This document shows, piece after piece, positions 10,056 through 18,545 of a stretch of 64,000 nucleotides of DNA. The position numbers and the translations under genes are program-made. Position 1 is the first letter of the stretch, and each line of letters opens with the position of its first letter. Source of the DNA: an uncultured Clostridia bacterium (lineage in GTDB: Bacteria > Bacillota > Clostridia > Oscillospirales > Acutalibacteraceae); contig CANPXF010000002.1 in the NCBI GenBank assembly GCA_947585745.1, forward strand, positions 62,001 to 126,000, read 5' to 3'. Under the pieces are notes generated by a model. That model made no database searches. It was not told the DNA's origin and saw nothing but the letters and a program-made list of their open reading frames with translations.

Positions 10056-10728
10056 AGCCCATCAACTCCAGAGCCTCCCGAGCCGCATTCTGCTCGGCTT
10101 CTTTTTTGCTCCTTCCTCCGCCTTTTCCTATAACATTACTGTTGAGGAGAACCTCAAAAATAAAATGCTTATCGTGGTCGGGACCCGACTCGGAAACAAG
10201 CCTGTAAGAAATTTTTTCACCGGGATTTTTCTGCACAATCTCCTGCAGGGAAGTCTTATAATCTTTAAAAGGTTTTTTATTGTGGTTTTTAATCTCTGGA
10301 ATTACAAATCTTAAAATATGCTTTTTAGCCGCCTCTATTCCTCCGTCAAGATATATGGCGGCTATAACAGCCTCAAACGCGTCCGAAACAATAGACGAAC
10401 GGTCTGCACCTCCGCCGTTTTTCTCTCCCCTGCTAAGCAAAAGGTAGTTGCCTAAATTAATTGATTTACCGAATTTATAAAGCGCCTTTTCACACACAAG
10501 AGCCGAACGCAGTTTTGTTAATTCTCCCTCGGGAAGCTCGGGGCAGTTCTCAAAAATATAATCAGCAACAACTATAGAAAGCACGGCGTCGCCTAAAAAT
10601 TCAAGCCGTTCATTACACTCAATCTTTTTATCTCTATGTTCGTTAGCGTATGAAGAATGAGTCAGCGCCTCTTTTAAAAGCTTTTGATTATTAAATTTAT
10701 ATTCTATTACCTTTTCAAATTCCTTCAT
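10051..10728 (-). CDS. rnc: Ribonuclease III
   Basis: A 225-residue endonuclease that cleaves double-stranded RNA, including rRNA precursors. The RNase III signature ERLEFLGDAV is at residues 40-49. The second acidic cluster is DAFEAVIAAIYLDGG. A C-terminal double-stranded RNA-binding domain ends KKEAEQNAAREALELMGY. It lies 7 bases after plsX; the acpP gene that commonly separates plsX and rnc is not there. The next gene overlaps its stop codon. Confidence 0.97.
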   Translation of the reverse strand: MKEFEKVIEYKFNNQKLLKEALTHSSYANEHRDKKIECNERLEFLGDAVLSIVVADYIFENCPELPEGELTKLRSALVCEKALYKFGKSINLGNYLLLSRGEKNGGGADRSSIVSDAFEAVIAAIYLDGGIEAAKKHILRFVIPEIKNHNKKPFKDYKTSLQEIVQKNPGEKISYRLVSESGPDHDKHFIFEVLLNSNVIGKGGGRSKKEAEQNAAREALELMGY

Positions 10729-10735
10729 TATTTCC

Positions 10736-11722
10736 TCATTTTACGGCTTGTGAAATCTCTTTTATAACATCTGCCTCAACAAACTCTTTTGTCAGCTTTA
10801 TAGCGTTTTTAATCGTTTTTGCCTTTGAGCTTCCGTGAGCTTTGAAAACAGGCTTTAAAGTCCCCATAATCGGAGCGCCGCCGTATTCATTGTAATCAAA
10901 TTCTTTAATCATTTTCTTTAAATCGCTCATAACAAGAGCCGCCGCAAGCTTGCTTTTAAGGTTTTTTGAAAACAAATTTTTAACTTTGTCGGCTATAGCC
11001 TTGGCGGTTCCCTCATAAGTTTTAAGAATGAGGTTACCTGTAAATCCGTCGCATACAACTACATCACATTTTCCGTACGGAAGCTCTCTGCCTTCAACGT
11101 TGCCGATAAAGTTTATATCAGCCTCTTTTAAAAGCTCGTACGCTTTGTGCTGAAGCTCCATTCCTTTATGTTCTTCCGTTCCGACGTTTGCAAGTCCGAC
11201 TCTCGGATTTTCTATTTTCATAACATTTTTCATATACGCTGAACCCATAACAGCGTACTGCAAAAGCAACTCGGGACGAGTTTCAAGGTTCGCTCCCGCG
11301 TCAATAAGCATAAAACAACCGCCTGCAAAATGAGGCAATAAAGGAGCAAAGCCGGGACGTTTTATGCCTTTTATACGCTTGGTTATCAGCGTACCGCCTA
11401 CACACAAAGAACCGCTGTTACCTGCGCTGACAAAAGCGTCGCCCTCGTTTTGCGCCAACATTCTAAACGCAACTGCCATAGAGCTGTCAGGCTTTTTCTT
11501 TAGCACCGTATTTGCTTCCTCGTCTGTTTCGATAACCTGTTCTGCGTTTATAATCTCAACATCGGAAATGTCAAGATTATTCTCCCTGGAAACAGAATTT
11601 ATAACACTTTCTTTTCCAACTAAAATAATATCAACATTGTATTCTTTTTTTGCAAGTAATGAACCCTTTATAATTTCTAACGGAGCATTATCTCCGCCCA
11701 TTGCGTCAACTATTATTTTCAT
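10736..11722 (-). CDS. plsX: Phosphate acyltransferase PlsX
   Basis: A 328-residue peripheral membrane enzyme that makes acyl-phosphate from acyl-ACP for phosphatidic acid synthesis. Family sequence includes MKIIVDAMGGDNAP at the N-terminus, SAGNSGSL and VCDGFTGNLILKTYEG. The ATG overlaps the trmFO stop (TAATG). No fabD, fabG or acpP follows, unlike the classic fap cluster. Confidence 0.97.
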   Translation of the reverse strand: MKIIVDAMGGDNAPLEIIKGSLLAKKEYNVDIILVGKESVINSVSRENNLDISDVEIINAEQVIETDEEANTVLKKKPDSSMAVAFRMLAQNEGDAFVSAGNSGSLCVGGTLITKRIKGIKRPGFAPLLPHFAGGCFMLIDAGANLETRPELLLQYAVMGSAYMKNVMKIENPRVGLANVGTEEHKGMELQHKAYELLKEADINFIGNVEGRELPYGKCDVVVCDGFTGNLILKTYEGTAKAIADKVKNLFSKNLKSKLAAALVMSDLKKMIKEFDYNEYGGAPIMGTLKPVFKAHGSSKAKTIKNAIKLTKEFVEADVIKEISQAVK

Positions 11723-13032
11723 TATCTCACACTTTCCAAATAATTATTTAAGTCCCTTATCGCCCTGTCGGCATACGCCTGTCCGCGTTCGCGTTTATCG
11801 CGCGGTCTTTCTTCAAGCTCGGGCAAAATTCCGAAATTAGCGCCCATAGGCTGAAAATCCTTAATACTGCCATCGGCAATATATCTGCTCAAACTGCCTG
11901 TCATAGTAGTCGGCGGTAAAGTTATGGTTTTTTCTCCTTTAAAGCGCTTTACCGCGTTTATACCTGCAACAATTCCCGACGCGGCGCTTTCCATATATCC
12001 CTCGACACCCGTTATCTGACCTGCAAAGAAAATTTTATCATTAAGCTTTGTACTGAAATCACTGTTTAATATTTCAGGTGAATTTAAAAAGGTGTTTCTA
12101 TGCATCACGCCGTAGCGTACAAATTCCGCATCTTTCAGGGCAGGTATCAATCCGAATACACGCTTTTGCTCGGAAAATTTTAAATTCGTCTGAAATCCTA
12201 CCATATTATACATTGAGCCTTGGTTATTTTCCTTTCTGAGCTGTAAAACAGCCCACGGACGACGACCTGTATTCGGGTCTGTAAGTCCTACGGGCTTCAT
12301 AGGACCGAAACGTATTGTATCATAACCGCGTTGAGCCATAACCTCAATCGGCATACACCCCTCATATACCTTGGGGTCTCTTACATCAAAATCGTGAATC
12401 GGAGCGCGTTGAGCGTTTACAAGTTCATTGTAGAAAACCTCATATTCATCTTTATTCATAGGACAATTGAGATAATCCGTCGTATTTCCTTTTCCGTAAC
12501 GCGATTCAAAGAAAGCCTTGTCCATATCAACGCTTTCAAATGTAACTATCGGAGCGGCGGCGTCAAAAAATGAAAGAGAATTTCCGAAAAGGCTATAAAT
12601 ATAATCCGAAAAATCATCAGACGTCAGAGGACCTGTGGCAATTACAGTTATTTCGTCAAAGTTTATCTCTTTTACTTCTTCACTTATAACCGTAATATTT
12701 TTATTATTTTTTATCTCATATGTAACAAGTTCGGAAAAAACATCACGCTCAACAGCGAGAGCGCCTCCCGCGGGGACTCTCGCTTTATCCGCGGCTTTTA
12801 AAAGCAATGAGTCGAGAATTCTCATTTCTTCTTTTAAAAGTCCTGCGGCAGAGTTTATTCTATCTGCTTTAAATGAATTAGAACAGACAAGCTCCGCAAA
12901 TAAATCAGTTTTATGCGCGGGGGATTTTTTTATGGGTTTCATTTCGTAGAGATTTACCTTAATTCCTCTTTTTGCAATTTGATATGCCGTTTCACAACCC
13001 GCAAGTCCCGCGCCGATTACATTAATGCACAT
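11722..13032 (-). CDS. trmFO: Methylenetetrahydrofolate-tRNA-(uracil-5-)-methyltransferase TrmFO
   Basis: A 436-residue FAD enzyme that forms ribothymidine at position 54 of tRNA using methylene-tetrahydrofolate. The FAD-binding GAGLAGCE is at residues 7-14. The family-typical PAHKTDLFAELVCSNS and GPLTSDD follow, and the C-terminal FAD region contains FAGQITGVEGYMESAASG. Its neighbours topA and dprA match the frequent dprA-topA-trmFO order in Firmicutes. It shares a TAATG junction with topA. Confidence 0.97.
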   Translation of the reverse strand: MCINVIGAGLAGCETAYQIAKRGIKVNLYEMKPIKKSPAHKTDLFAELVCSNSFKADRINSAAGLLKEEMRILDSLLLKAADKARVPAGGALAVERDVFSELVTYEIKNNKNITVISEEVKEINFDEITVIATGPLTSDDFSDYIYSLFGNSLSFFDAAAPIVTFESVDMDKAFFESRYGKGNTTDYLNCPMNKDEYEVFYNELVNAQRAPIHDFDVRDPKVYEGCMPIEVMAQRGYDTIRFGPMKPVGLTDPNTGRRPWAVLQLRKENNQGSMYNMVGFQTNLKFSEQKRVFGLIPALKDAEFVRYGVMHRNTFLNSPEILNSDFSTKLNDKIFFAGQITGVEGYMESAASGIVAGINAVKRFKGEKTITLPPTTMTGSLSRYIADGSIKDFQPMGANFGILPELEERPRDKRERGQAYADRAIRDLNNYLESVR

Positions 13033-15107
13033 TAGCTGTTAACGGTCTTTTCATAACCGCAGTCCTTATTTTCACAGAAAAGAACCTTTTTTTTGCCTTT
13101 TTTCTTGAAAAGAATTTCTCCGCATTGGGGACATCTTTCATTGACGGGCTCATTCCACGAAACAAAGTCGCACTTCGGGTAATTACTGCAACCGTAAAAA
13201 ATTGTTTTTCTTTTTGTTGTTTTTATAATAACGTCTCCGTCTTCACATTTAGGACATTTAACTCCGATTTTCTGAATATATTTTTTAACATTTTTACATT
13301 CGGGATAACCGGGGCAAGCGATGAATTTACCAAACCTGCCGACCTTTATAACCATATTTCTTCCGCAGTTTTCGCAGATAATATCGGTCTTATCCTCCTC
13401 GAGCTGAATTTTAACGCCTTCCATTTCGGTTTTAGCCTTTGCAAGAGTTTTATCAAAATCCTGATAGAAATCATCTATGAGAGCCTTCCACTCAACCTCT
13501 CCTTTTTCAACTGTATCAAGATTTTTCTCCATTTGCGCGGTGAATTTTGGGTTAACTATCTTTGAAAAACGCTCTTTCATAAGCTTAACCATAGCCTCAC
13601 CAAGCTCGGTGGGAACCAATGACTTGCTCTCGCGTTTTACATATTCGCGTCCTGTAATTGTTGAAATCGTAGCCGCGTAGGTTGAAGGACGTCCGATGCC
13701 GTTTTCCTCAAGCGTTTTAATAAGCGAAGCCTCTGTATATCTTTGGGGCGGTTGTGTAAAATGCTGATTTGGAACAATCTCTTTTTTTCTTACACTCATA
13801 CCCTTTTCAAGGTCGGGAAGCTGTGACTCCTTTTCTTCCTCAACATCCTTTCCCTCTACATAAAGTGACGTAAATCCGTCAAAGGAAACTGTATATCCCG
13901 AGGCTTTAAAAATATGACCGTTGTCCTCAATTTCAGCTCTGGTCGTCTTTTGCAGACATTCAGACATTTGCGATGCAACAAAGCGTTTCCATATAAGGCT
14001 GTACAGCTTATACTGGTCCGAGGTAAGATTATTTTTTATTTTATCAGGCTCTAAAGACGGCATTGTAGGACGAATTGCCTCGTGGCCGTCCTGAGCGTTT
14101 GAACGTGATTTGAATACCCTCGGCTTTTGAGGAAGGTATTTTTCCCCGTATTTTTTTGAAATATATTCAGTAACTTCAAAGATTGCCTGCTGTGAAATTC
14201 TAAGCGAGTCAGTTCTCATATAGGTAATAAGACCGGTTGCGCCGAGCGAGTCAATTTCAATTCCCTCGTAAAGCTCCTGCGCTACCCTCATCGTACGTCT
14301 TGATTGAAAGCCAAGCTTTCTTGATGCCTCCTGCTGGAGAGTTGAAGTTATAAACGGAGGCGCGGGAGATTTTTTACGAGTTCCGTGCTTTACGCTTGAT
14401 ACGGTAAACTCAGCGTTTTCAAGTTCAGAGAGTATCTTTTCGGCTTCTTCTTTAGTTTTTATTTTTTCTTTTCCGAGATAAAGAGTTGCGGAAAAGGATT
14501 TTCTTGAACCCTTTGGGATGAATTTAGCGTCAACAGTCCAATATTCTTCAGGATTAAACGCTCTTATTTCTTCTTCCCTGTCAACAATTATTCTGACCGC
14601 TACGGATTGAACCCGTCCCGCGGACATACCGCGTCTGATTTTCTGAGATACAAAGGGACTGAGTTTATAGCCCACAAGGCGGTCAAGAACACGTCTTGCC
14701 TGCTGTGCGTTGACAAGATTAAGATTTATACTTCTCGGTTCGCTCATACCCTTGTTAACACCGGATTTTGTAATTTCATTAAATTCGACACGATTTTTCT
14801 CACTTAAATCCAAATCAAGAATATATGCCAAATGCCATGAAATCGCCTCTCCCTCGCGGTCAGGGTCGGTTGCGAGAAATACTTTGTCTGACTGCGAGGC
14901 GCATTTTTTTATATCCTTAACAAGTGTTTCTTTTCCTTTTATAATAGTATATTTCGGCTCGTAATTGTTCTTTATATCAACGCTTAATCTCGCGTCAGGA
15001 AGGTCACGAACGTGGCCCATAGACGCGATAACATCGTAATCTTTACCTAAATATTTTTTAATTGTTTTAGCCTTTGCGGGCGACTCAACAATAACTAAAT
15101 TAGACAT
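13032..15107 (-). CDS. topA: DNA topoisomerase I
   Basis: A 691-residue type IA topoisomerase that relaxes negative supercoils. The Toprim domain begins LVIVESPAKAKTIKKYLG and carries DPDREGEAISW. The catalytic tyrosine lies in ITYMRTDS near residue 297. The C-terminus has three four-cysteine zinc ribbons: CENCGR...CPGYPEC, CPKCEDG...CSNYPKC and CPQCGE...CENKDC. The length and zinc-ribbon count suit a Firmicutes TopA. It follows dprA by 12 bases. Confidence 0.98.
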   Translation of the reverse strand: MSNLVIVESPAKAKTIKKYLGKDYDVIASMGHVRDLPDARLSVDIKNNYEPKYTIIKGKETLVKDIKKCASQSDKVFLATDPDREGEAISWHLAYILDLDLSEKNRVEFNEITKSGVNKGMSEPRSINLNLVNAQQARRVLDRLVGYKLSPFVSQKIRRGMSAGRVQSVAVRIIVDREEEIRAFNPEEYWTVDAKFIPKGSRKSFSATLYLGKEKIKTKEEAEKILSELENAEFTVSSVKHGTRKKSPAPPFITSTLQQEASRKLGFQSRRTMRVAQELYEGIEIDSLGATGLITYMRTDSLRISQQAIFEVTEYISKKYGEKYLPQKPRVFKSRSNAQDGHEAIRPTMPSLEPDKIKNNLTSDQYKLYSLIWKRFVASQMSECLQKTTRAEIEDNGHIFKASGYTVSFDGFTSLYVEGKDVEEEKESQLPDLEKGMSVRKKEIVPNQHFTQPPQRYTEASLIKTLEENGIGRPSTYAATISTITGREYVKRESKSLVPTELGEAMVKLMKERFSKIVNPKFTAQMEKNLDTVEKGEVEWKALIDDFYQDFDKTLAKAKTEMEGVKIQLEEDKTDIICENCGRNMVIKVGRFGKFIACPGYPECKNVKKYIQKIGVKCPKCEDGDVIIKTTKRKTIFYGCSNYPKCDFVSWNEPVNERCPQCGEILFKKKGKKKVLFCENKDCGYEKTVNS

Positions 15108-15119
15108 ATAATCCTCCGT

Positions 15120-16316
15120 TTAATTCAATCTATAGCTTCTTCCCTGTACGCACTTTATAAGCTTTCTTAGCTCAAGAGTTGTCAGAATAGGGAGCAGTTT
15201 AAATACAGGCAAACTTGTAATCTCTGAAATTTTATCAATATGAACAGGCTCAATGCCTATCGCGTAATACACGGCGCTTTCGTCATCAGTTAAATTCAAA
15301 TCCGTTTTATGAACGGGAGCATCGGTAAGGTCATAGGTTTTAAGACCGTTAATATTTTCAGGGGTTTTCCCTTTTATTGGTATAACATCAATAATATCGT
15401 CAGACGGTTGCGACGAAACATCAAGCTCCGTAGTAACATATACGCTGTCGAAAGCGTCAATTATGTCTTTATAATCAGTAACAAGGGTTGCTACCTTATC
15501 TTTAACGAGTTTGTTTGAACCGTCAAAATGAGAATCGACAGGACCCGCAAGCGCAAAAATCTTTTTACCGGCGTCCTGTTCCAATGCGGAATTAACAGTT
15601 ATAAGAGAACCGCTTTTTCTTCCTGCCTCAATTACTAAAATACCGTCTGATAAAGCAGATATAATACGGTTCCTCTGAGGAAAATGGTAGCTGTACGCAC
15701 TTGTATCGGGCGGATATTCTGAAATTACAGCTCCCTTAAATGTAATATCTCTCCTCATTTTAGCGTTTTCTCTCAGGTAATCATAATTTATTCCGCAACC
15801 GAGAACGCATATTGTAACTCCGTCTGCCGCCAATGCTCCGAGATGTGAAGAACAGTCAACTCCAAGCGCGCCTCCGCTTACAATAGTTACTCCGGATTTT
15901 GAGAGATTATACGCAAAATTATAAGATGACCTTATCGCATACATTGAAGCTTTTCTTGTTCCGATAACCGCAATTGACATTCTGTCGTCAATATCCGGCA
16001 AAACTCCCGAAATATAAAGCACCGCGGGCGGGTCGTCAATATCAAGCAGACACTTAGGATATTCAGGGCTGTCTATACAAATAATTTCATAACAATAATG
16101 ATTGCATTTGGAAATTATCTCATCACAAACGGACAGGGGTGTATTTATCATTTTTTCAATTTCTTTATTTGAAAACAGACCCGATAAACGCCATTCTTCT
16201 TCCCCTGATGTATAGAATTTCTCAATACTGTCGTAAAGAAAAGTAATCTGCTTAGCCTTCGGCGTACAATATCCAATTGCCTGAGTAAACCAAATCCAAT
16301 ACTTTAGATTGTTCAT
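15120..16316 (-). CDS. dprA: DNA processing protein DprA
   Basis: A 398-residue protein that protects incoming single-stranded DNA and loads RecA during transformation. The Rossmann-like DprA domain contains IAVIGTRKAS, IVSGGALGVDC, VLGCGINYDYL, FPQRNRIISALSDG and EAGRKSGSL. The C-terminal region resembles the DprA winged helix. I start it at the ATG at 16316, which overlaps the stop of the upstream methyltransferase; a TTG five codons earlier is possible. Confidence 0.94.
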   Translation of the reverse strand: MNNLKYWIWFTQAIGYCTPKAKQITFLYDSIEKFYTSGEEEWRLSGLFSNKEIEKMINTPLSVCDEIISKCNHYCYEIICIDSPEYPKCLLDIDDPPAVLYISGVLPDIDDRMSIAVIGTRKASMYAIRSSYNFAYNLSKSGVTIVSGGALGVDCSSHLGALAADGVTICVLGCGINYDYLRENAKMRRDITFKGAVISEYPPDTSAYSYHFPQRNRIISALSDGILVIEAGRKSGSLITVNSALEQDAGKKIFALAGPVDSHFDGSNKLVKDKVATLVTDYKDIIDAFDSVYVTTELDVSSQPSDDIIDVIPIKGKTPENINGLKTYDLTDAPVHKTDLNLTDDESAVYYAIGIEPVHIDKISEITSLPVFKLLPILTTLELRKLIKCVQGRSYRLN

Positions 16317-17095
16317 TTTACCATTTCCCAAATTATTATAGCCGCCGCAGTTGAGGCGTTAAGCGATTCTGCTCTGCCGTTCATAGGTATTGTAATTTTC
16401 TTATTGCATACCTCTATCGTTGAGCTTTTAAGACCGTTTCCCTCGTTGCCGACAGCTACTACACACGGTCTGTCAAATTTAATCCGCGTTATTTTATCGG
16501 CATCGCTGTCCACTACCGAAGCGTATGAGGTAATATTTTTGTTTTCTGAAATAAAATCAGCTATACTTTCTTTTATAATATACGGCAGTCTGAAAACAGC
16601 CCCCATACTTCCTCTGACAACTTTAGGCGAGTATATATCACAGCAATCGGAGGAAAGTATAACTCCGTCAATTCCAACCGCTTCAGCCGTTCTCAAAATA
16701 GTTCCCATATTTGACGGGTCCTGAATATTTTCAAGAGCCAGAAATTTACCGTTACTTTTCATTTTATCAAATAGATAGTGTTTGTCAAGAGTTTTTATAA
16801 CGCAGAGTATTCCCTGCGGATTTTTGGTATCTGAAATATTTTTAAAAAGAGCCTTTGGAAAAACATAGCTGTTATCAGACGCTTCGCTGATTTTCTTTAT
16901 TATATCCGAATATTTCTCTAAAATATCCTCGCATACAATAAGTGAAGAAATTTCAGCACCCGAAATTAAGGCGTCACCGCATAAGCGTATACCCTCTGCG
17001 ACAAATTCTTTACATTCTCTGCGGTATTTTACGCTTTTATTAAGTTTATTTATATGTTTTACCAAGGAATTATCCTTACTTGTAATTTTAGTCAT
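16313..17095 (-). CDS. TrmH/SpoU-family RNA 2'-O-methyltransferase
   Basis: A 260-residue SPOUT methyltransferase. Visible motifs are NIQDPSNMGTILRTAEA, VVRGSMGAVFRLP, VAVGNEGNGL and IPMNGRAESLNASTAAAI, the three trefoil-knot motifs of the TrmH family, preceded by a substrate-binding N-terminal domain. It probably methylates 23S rRNA or tRNA; the exact target cannot be read. The start at 17095 (MTKITSKDN) is preferred because longer readings add an AT-rich, unconserved stretch. It follows the rplT terminator, so it needs its own promoter. Confidence 0.88.
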   Translation of the reverse strand: MTKITSKDNSLVKHINKLNKSVKYRRECKEFVAEGIRLCGDALISGAEISSLIVCEDILEKYSDIIKKISEASDNSYVFPKALFKNISDTKNPQGILCVIKTLDKHYLFDKMKSNGKFLALENIQDPSNMGTILRTAEAVGIDGVILSSDCCDIYSPKVVRGSMGAVFRLPYIIKESIADFISENKNITSYASVVDSDADKITRIKFDRPCVVAVGNEGNGLKSSTIEVCNKKITIPMNGRAESLNASTAAAIIIWEMVK

Positions 17096-17169
17096 AATAA
17101 CATCATTTTTAATATAAAAAATTATTTTTACTTTATAATAATATTCTTTATATAAAATTTCCTGTAAAG

Positions 17170-17204
17170 TAAAATAGCAAAAGCGTTTGGGATAACCCAA
17201 ACGC
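17170..17204 (-). terminator. Intrinsic terminator after rplT
   Basis: A perfect 9-base stem GCGTTTGGG / CCCAAACGC (17183-17191 and 17196-17204) with a four-base loop lies 13 bases after rplT on the minus strand and is followed by TTTTGCTATTTT. It ends the infC-rpmI-rplT transcript. Confidence 0.85.
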
Positions 17205-17216
17205 AATCACATTTAA

Positions 17217-17570
17217 TTATTTTGCTTGCTTTGCCTGATCAACAAGAGAAGTAAAAGCCGCAGGGTCGGAAATCGCGATTTCCGAAAGCATTTTACGGTT
17301 AAGAGTAATTCCTGCTTTTTTTATTCCGTTCATAAATGTAGAATAGTTAACTCCGTTATCCTTGCACGCGGCGGAAATACGCGTAATCCAAAGGCGTCGG
17401 AAATCTCTCTTCTTCTGCTTACGGCCGATATACGCATAGTTGCCGGACTTCATAACGGCCTGTTTAGCCATTTTAAAATGTCTTGATTTAGAGCCGAAAT
17501 AACCCTTAGCGAGTTTTAAAACTTTTTTTCTTCTTTTGCGAGTAGTAATCGCACCTTTTACTCGTGCCAT
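17217..17570 (-). CDS. rplT: 50S ribosomal protein L20
   Basis: A 117-residue bL20 with the characteristic [22 protein letters not shown] basic N-terminus (here [18 protein letters not shown]) and the domain [17 protein letters not shown]20 is needed for early 50S assembly and represses its own operon by binding the infC leader. It is the third gene of infC-rpmI-rplT. Confidence 0.98.
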   Translation of the reverse strand: MARVKGAITTRKRRKKVLKLAKGYFGSKSRHFKMAKQAVMKSGNYAYIGRKQKKRDFRRLWITRISAACKDNGVNYSTFMNGIKKAGITLNRKMLSEIAISDPAAFTSLVDQAKQAK

Positions 17571-17607
17571 TTTAAATACCTCCGTTAATTAGAAATTCGT
17601 AAAAAGA

Positions 17608-17805
17608 TTATTTATAAGGGATAAGACGCTTAATCTGAGCCACATTTGTCTTATCAGCACAAGTAGTTTGGCGCAGACCTCTCTTACGTTTAGTTGTCTT
17701 CTTGTTTAAGATATGAGATTTGTTTGCGTGAGCGCGAATAACCTTACCGTTTTTGGAAAGCTTAAAACGTTTTTTTGCTCCGCTGTGTGTTTTAATTTTA
17801 GGCAT
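17608..17805 (-). CDS. rpmI: 50S ribosomal protein L35
   Basis: A 65-residue bL35 beginning [20 protein letters not shown], with a strongly basic body and the family hallmark [14 protein letters not shown] segment ([12 protein letters not shown]). It is the second gene of the infC-rpmI-rplT operon, with an AGGAGG-type ribosome-binding site just before the ATG. Confidence 0.97.
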   Translation of the reverse strand: MPKIKTHSGAKKRFKLSKNGKVIRAHANKSHILNKKTTKRKRGLRQTTCADKTNVAQIKRLIPYK

Positions 17806-17828
17806 AGTATTATCCTCCTTAACTTTAA

Positions 17829-18347
17829 TTACTTATTAGGCTTAGGTGACAGAAACATAAGCATATTACGGCCCTCAAGTTTGGCAGGCTTATTAATAAC
17901 CGCGTACTCACTGCAGGCCTCTGAAAATCTGTTCATAAGGTCATACCCAAATTCGGAATGTCCCATTTCACGTCCGCGAAATCTGATTGTAACCTTAACC
18001 TTATCGCCGTGCTTAATAAACTTAATGGCGTTATTGAGCTTGGTGTTAAAATCGTGAGTGTCAATATTAAGAGAAAGTCTTACTTCCTTAGTATCGACAA
18101 TCTTCTGATTTTTGCGGACTTCCTTTTCCCTTTTAGCCTGTTCAAATTTGTACTTACCGTAATCCATAATTTTGCATACGGGCGGTTTAGCCTGAGGAGC
18201 AATCTTTACAAGGTCAAGATCCTCTTTAGCCGCCAGATCAAGAGCCTTTTCAGCCGACATAATACCGAGCTGTTCTCCGTTAACGCTTATTACACGAAGC
18301 TCGCTGTCGCGTATATCCTCATTGATCTGAATTTCATGCTTACTGAT
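17829..18347 (-). CDS. infC: Translation initiation factor IF-3, ATC start
   Basis: From ATC at 18347 the frame encodes 172 residues, the normal IF-3 length. It begins [20 protein letters not shown] after the initiator. The first ATG (18260) would drop 29 conserved residues. GGAGG lies 9 bases before the ATC, and no ATG, GTG or TTG is available in frame between them. Rare AUU, AUC or AUA starts are known for infC in many bacteria and allow IF-3 to control its own synthesis. IF-3 discriminates initiator tRNA and start codon on the 30S subunit. The C-terminal domain contains [15 protein letters not shown]. Confidence 0.95.
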   Translation of the reverse strand: MSKHEIQINEDIRDSELRVISVNGEQLGIMSAEKALDLAAKEDLDLVKIAPQAKPPVCKIMDYGKYKFEQAKREKEVRKNQKIVDTKEVRLSLNIDTHDFNTKLNNAIKFIKHGDKVKVTIRFRGREMGHSEFGYDLMNRFSEACSEYAVINKPAKLEGRNMLMFLSPKPNK

Positions 18348-18505
18348 AACAAAGCACCTCCAAAATGGTTATAAAAAATAAATGCGGACAGAAAACCGTC
18401 CGCATCGAAATACAAATAAACACAGCACAAGCTGAAGTTTAAATAAGTATTACCCGTGCAGACGACACCCCACAGGTGAAGACATTACTGTCTTTCTTTA
18501 TTTTA
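18348..18505 (-). promoter_or_regulatory. L20-type leader / transcription attenuator upstream of infC
   Basis: About 158 untranslated bases precede infC. They end in a strong terminator-like hairpin ATGCGGAC/GTCCGCAT (18382-18389 and 18398-18405), followed by TTATTTTTTAT, about 25 bases before the infC ribosome-binding site. Leaders of this position and layout in Firmicutes bind ribosomal protein L20 and attenuate infC-rpmI-rplT. The terminator hairpin is seen directly; the L20-binding fold is inferred. Confidence 0.75.
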
Positions 18506-18512
18506 CCAAATG

Positions 18513-18541
18513 ATTATATAACATTAAATTTAATTTGTCAA
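18513..18541 (-). promoter_or_regulatory. Consensus sigma-A promoter for infC-rpmI-rplT
   Basis: A perfect TTGACA (18536-18541), a 17-base spacer and a perfect TATAAT (18513-18518) on the minus strand place the start site near 18505 and give a leader of about 158 bases before infC. Confidence 0.9.
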
Positions 18542-18545
18542 GCAT

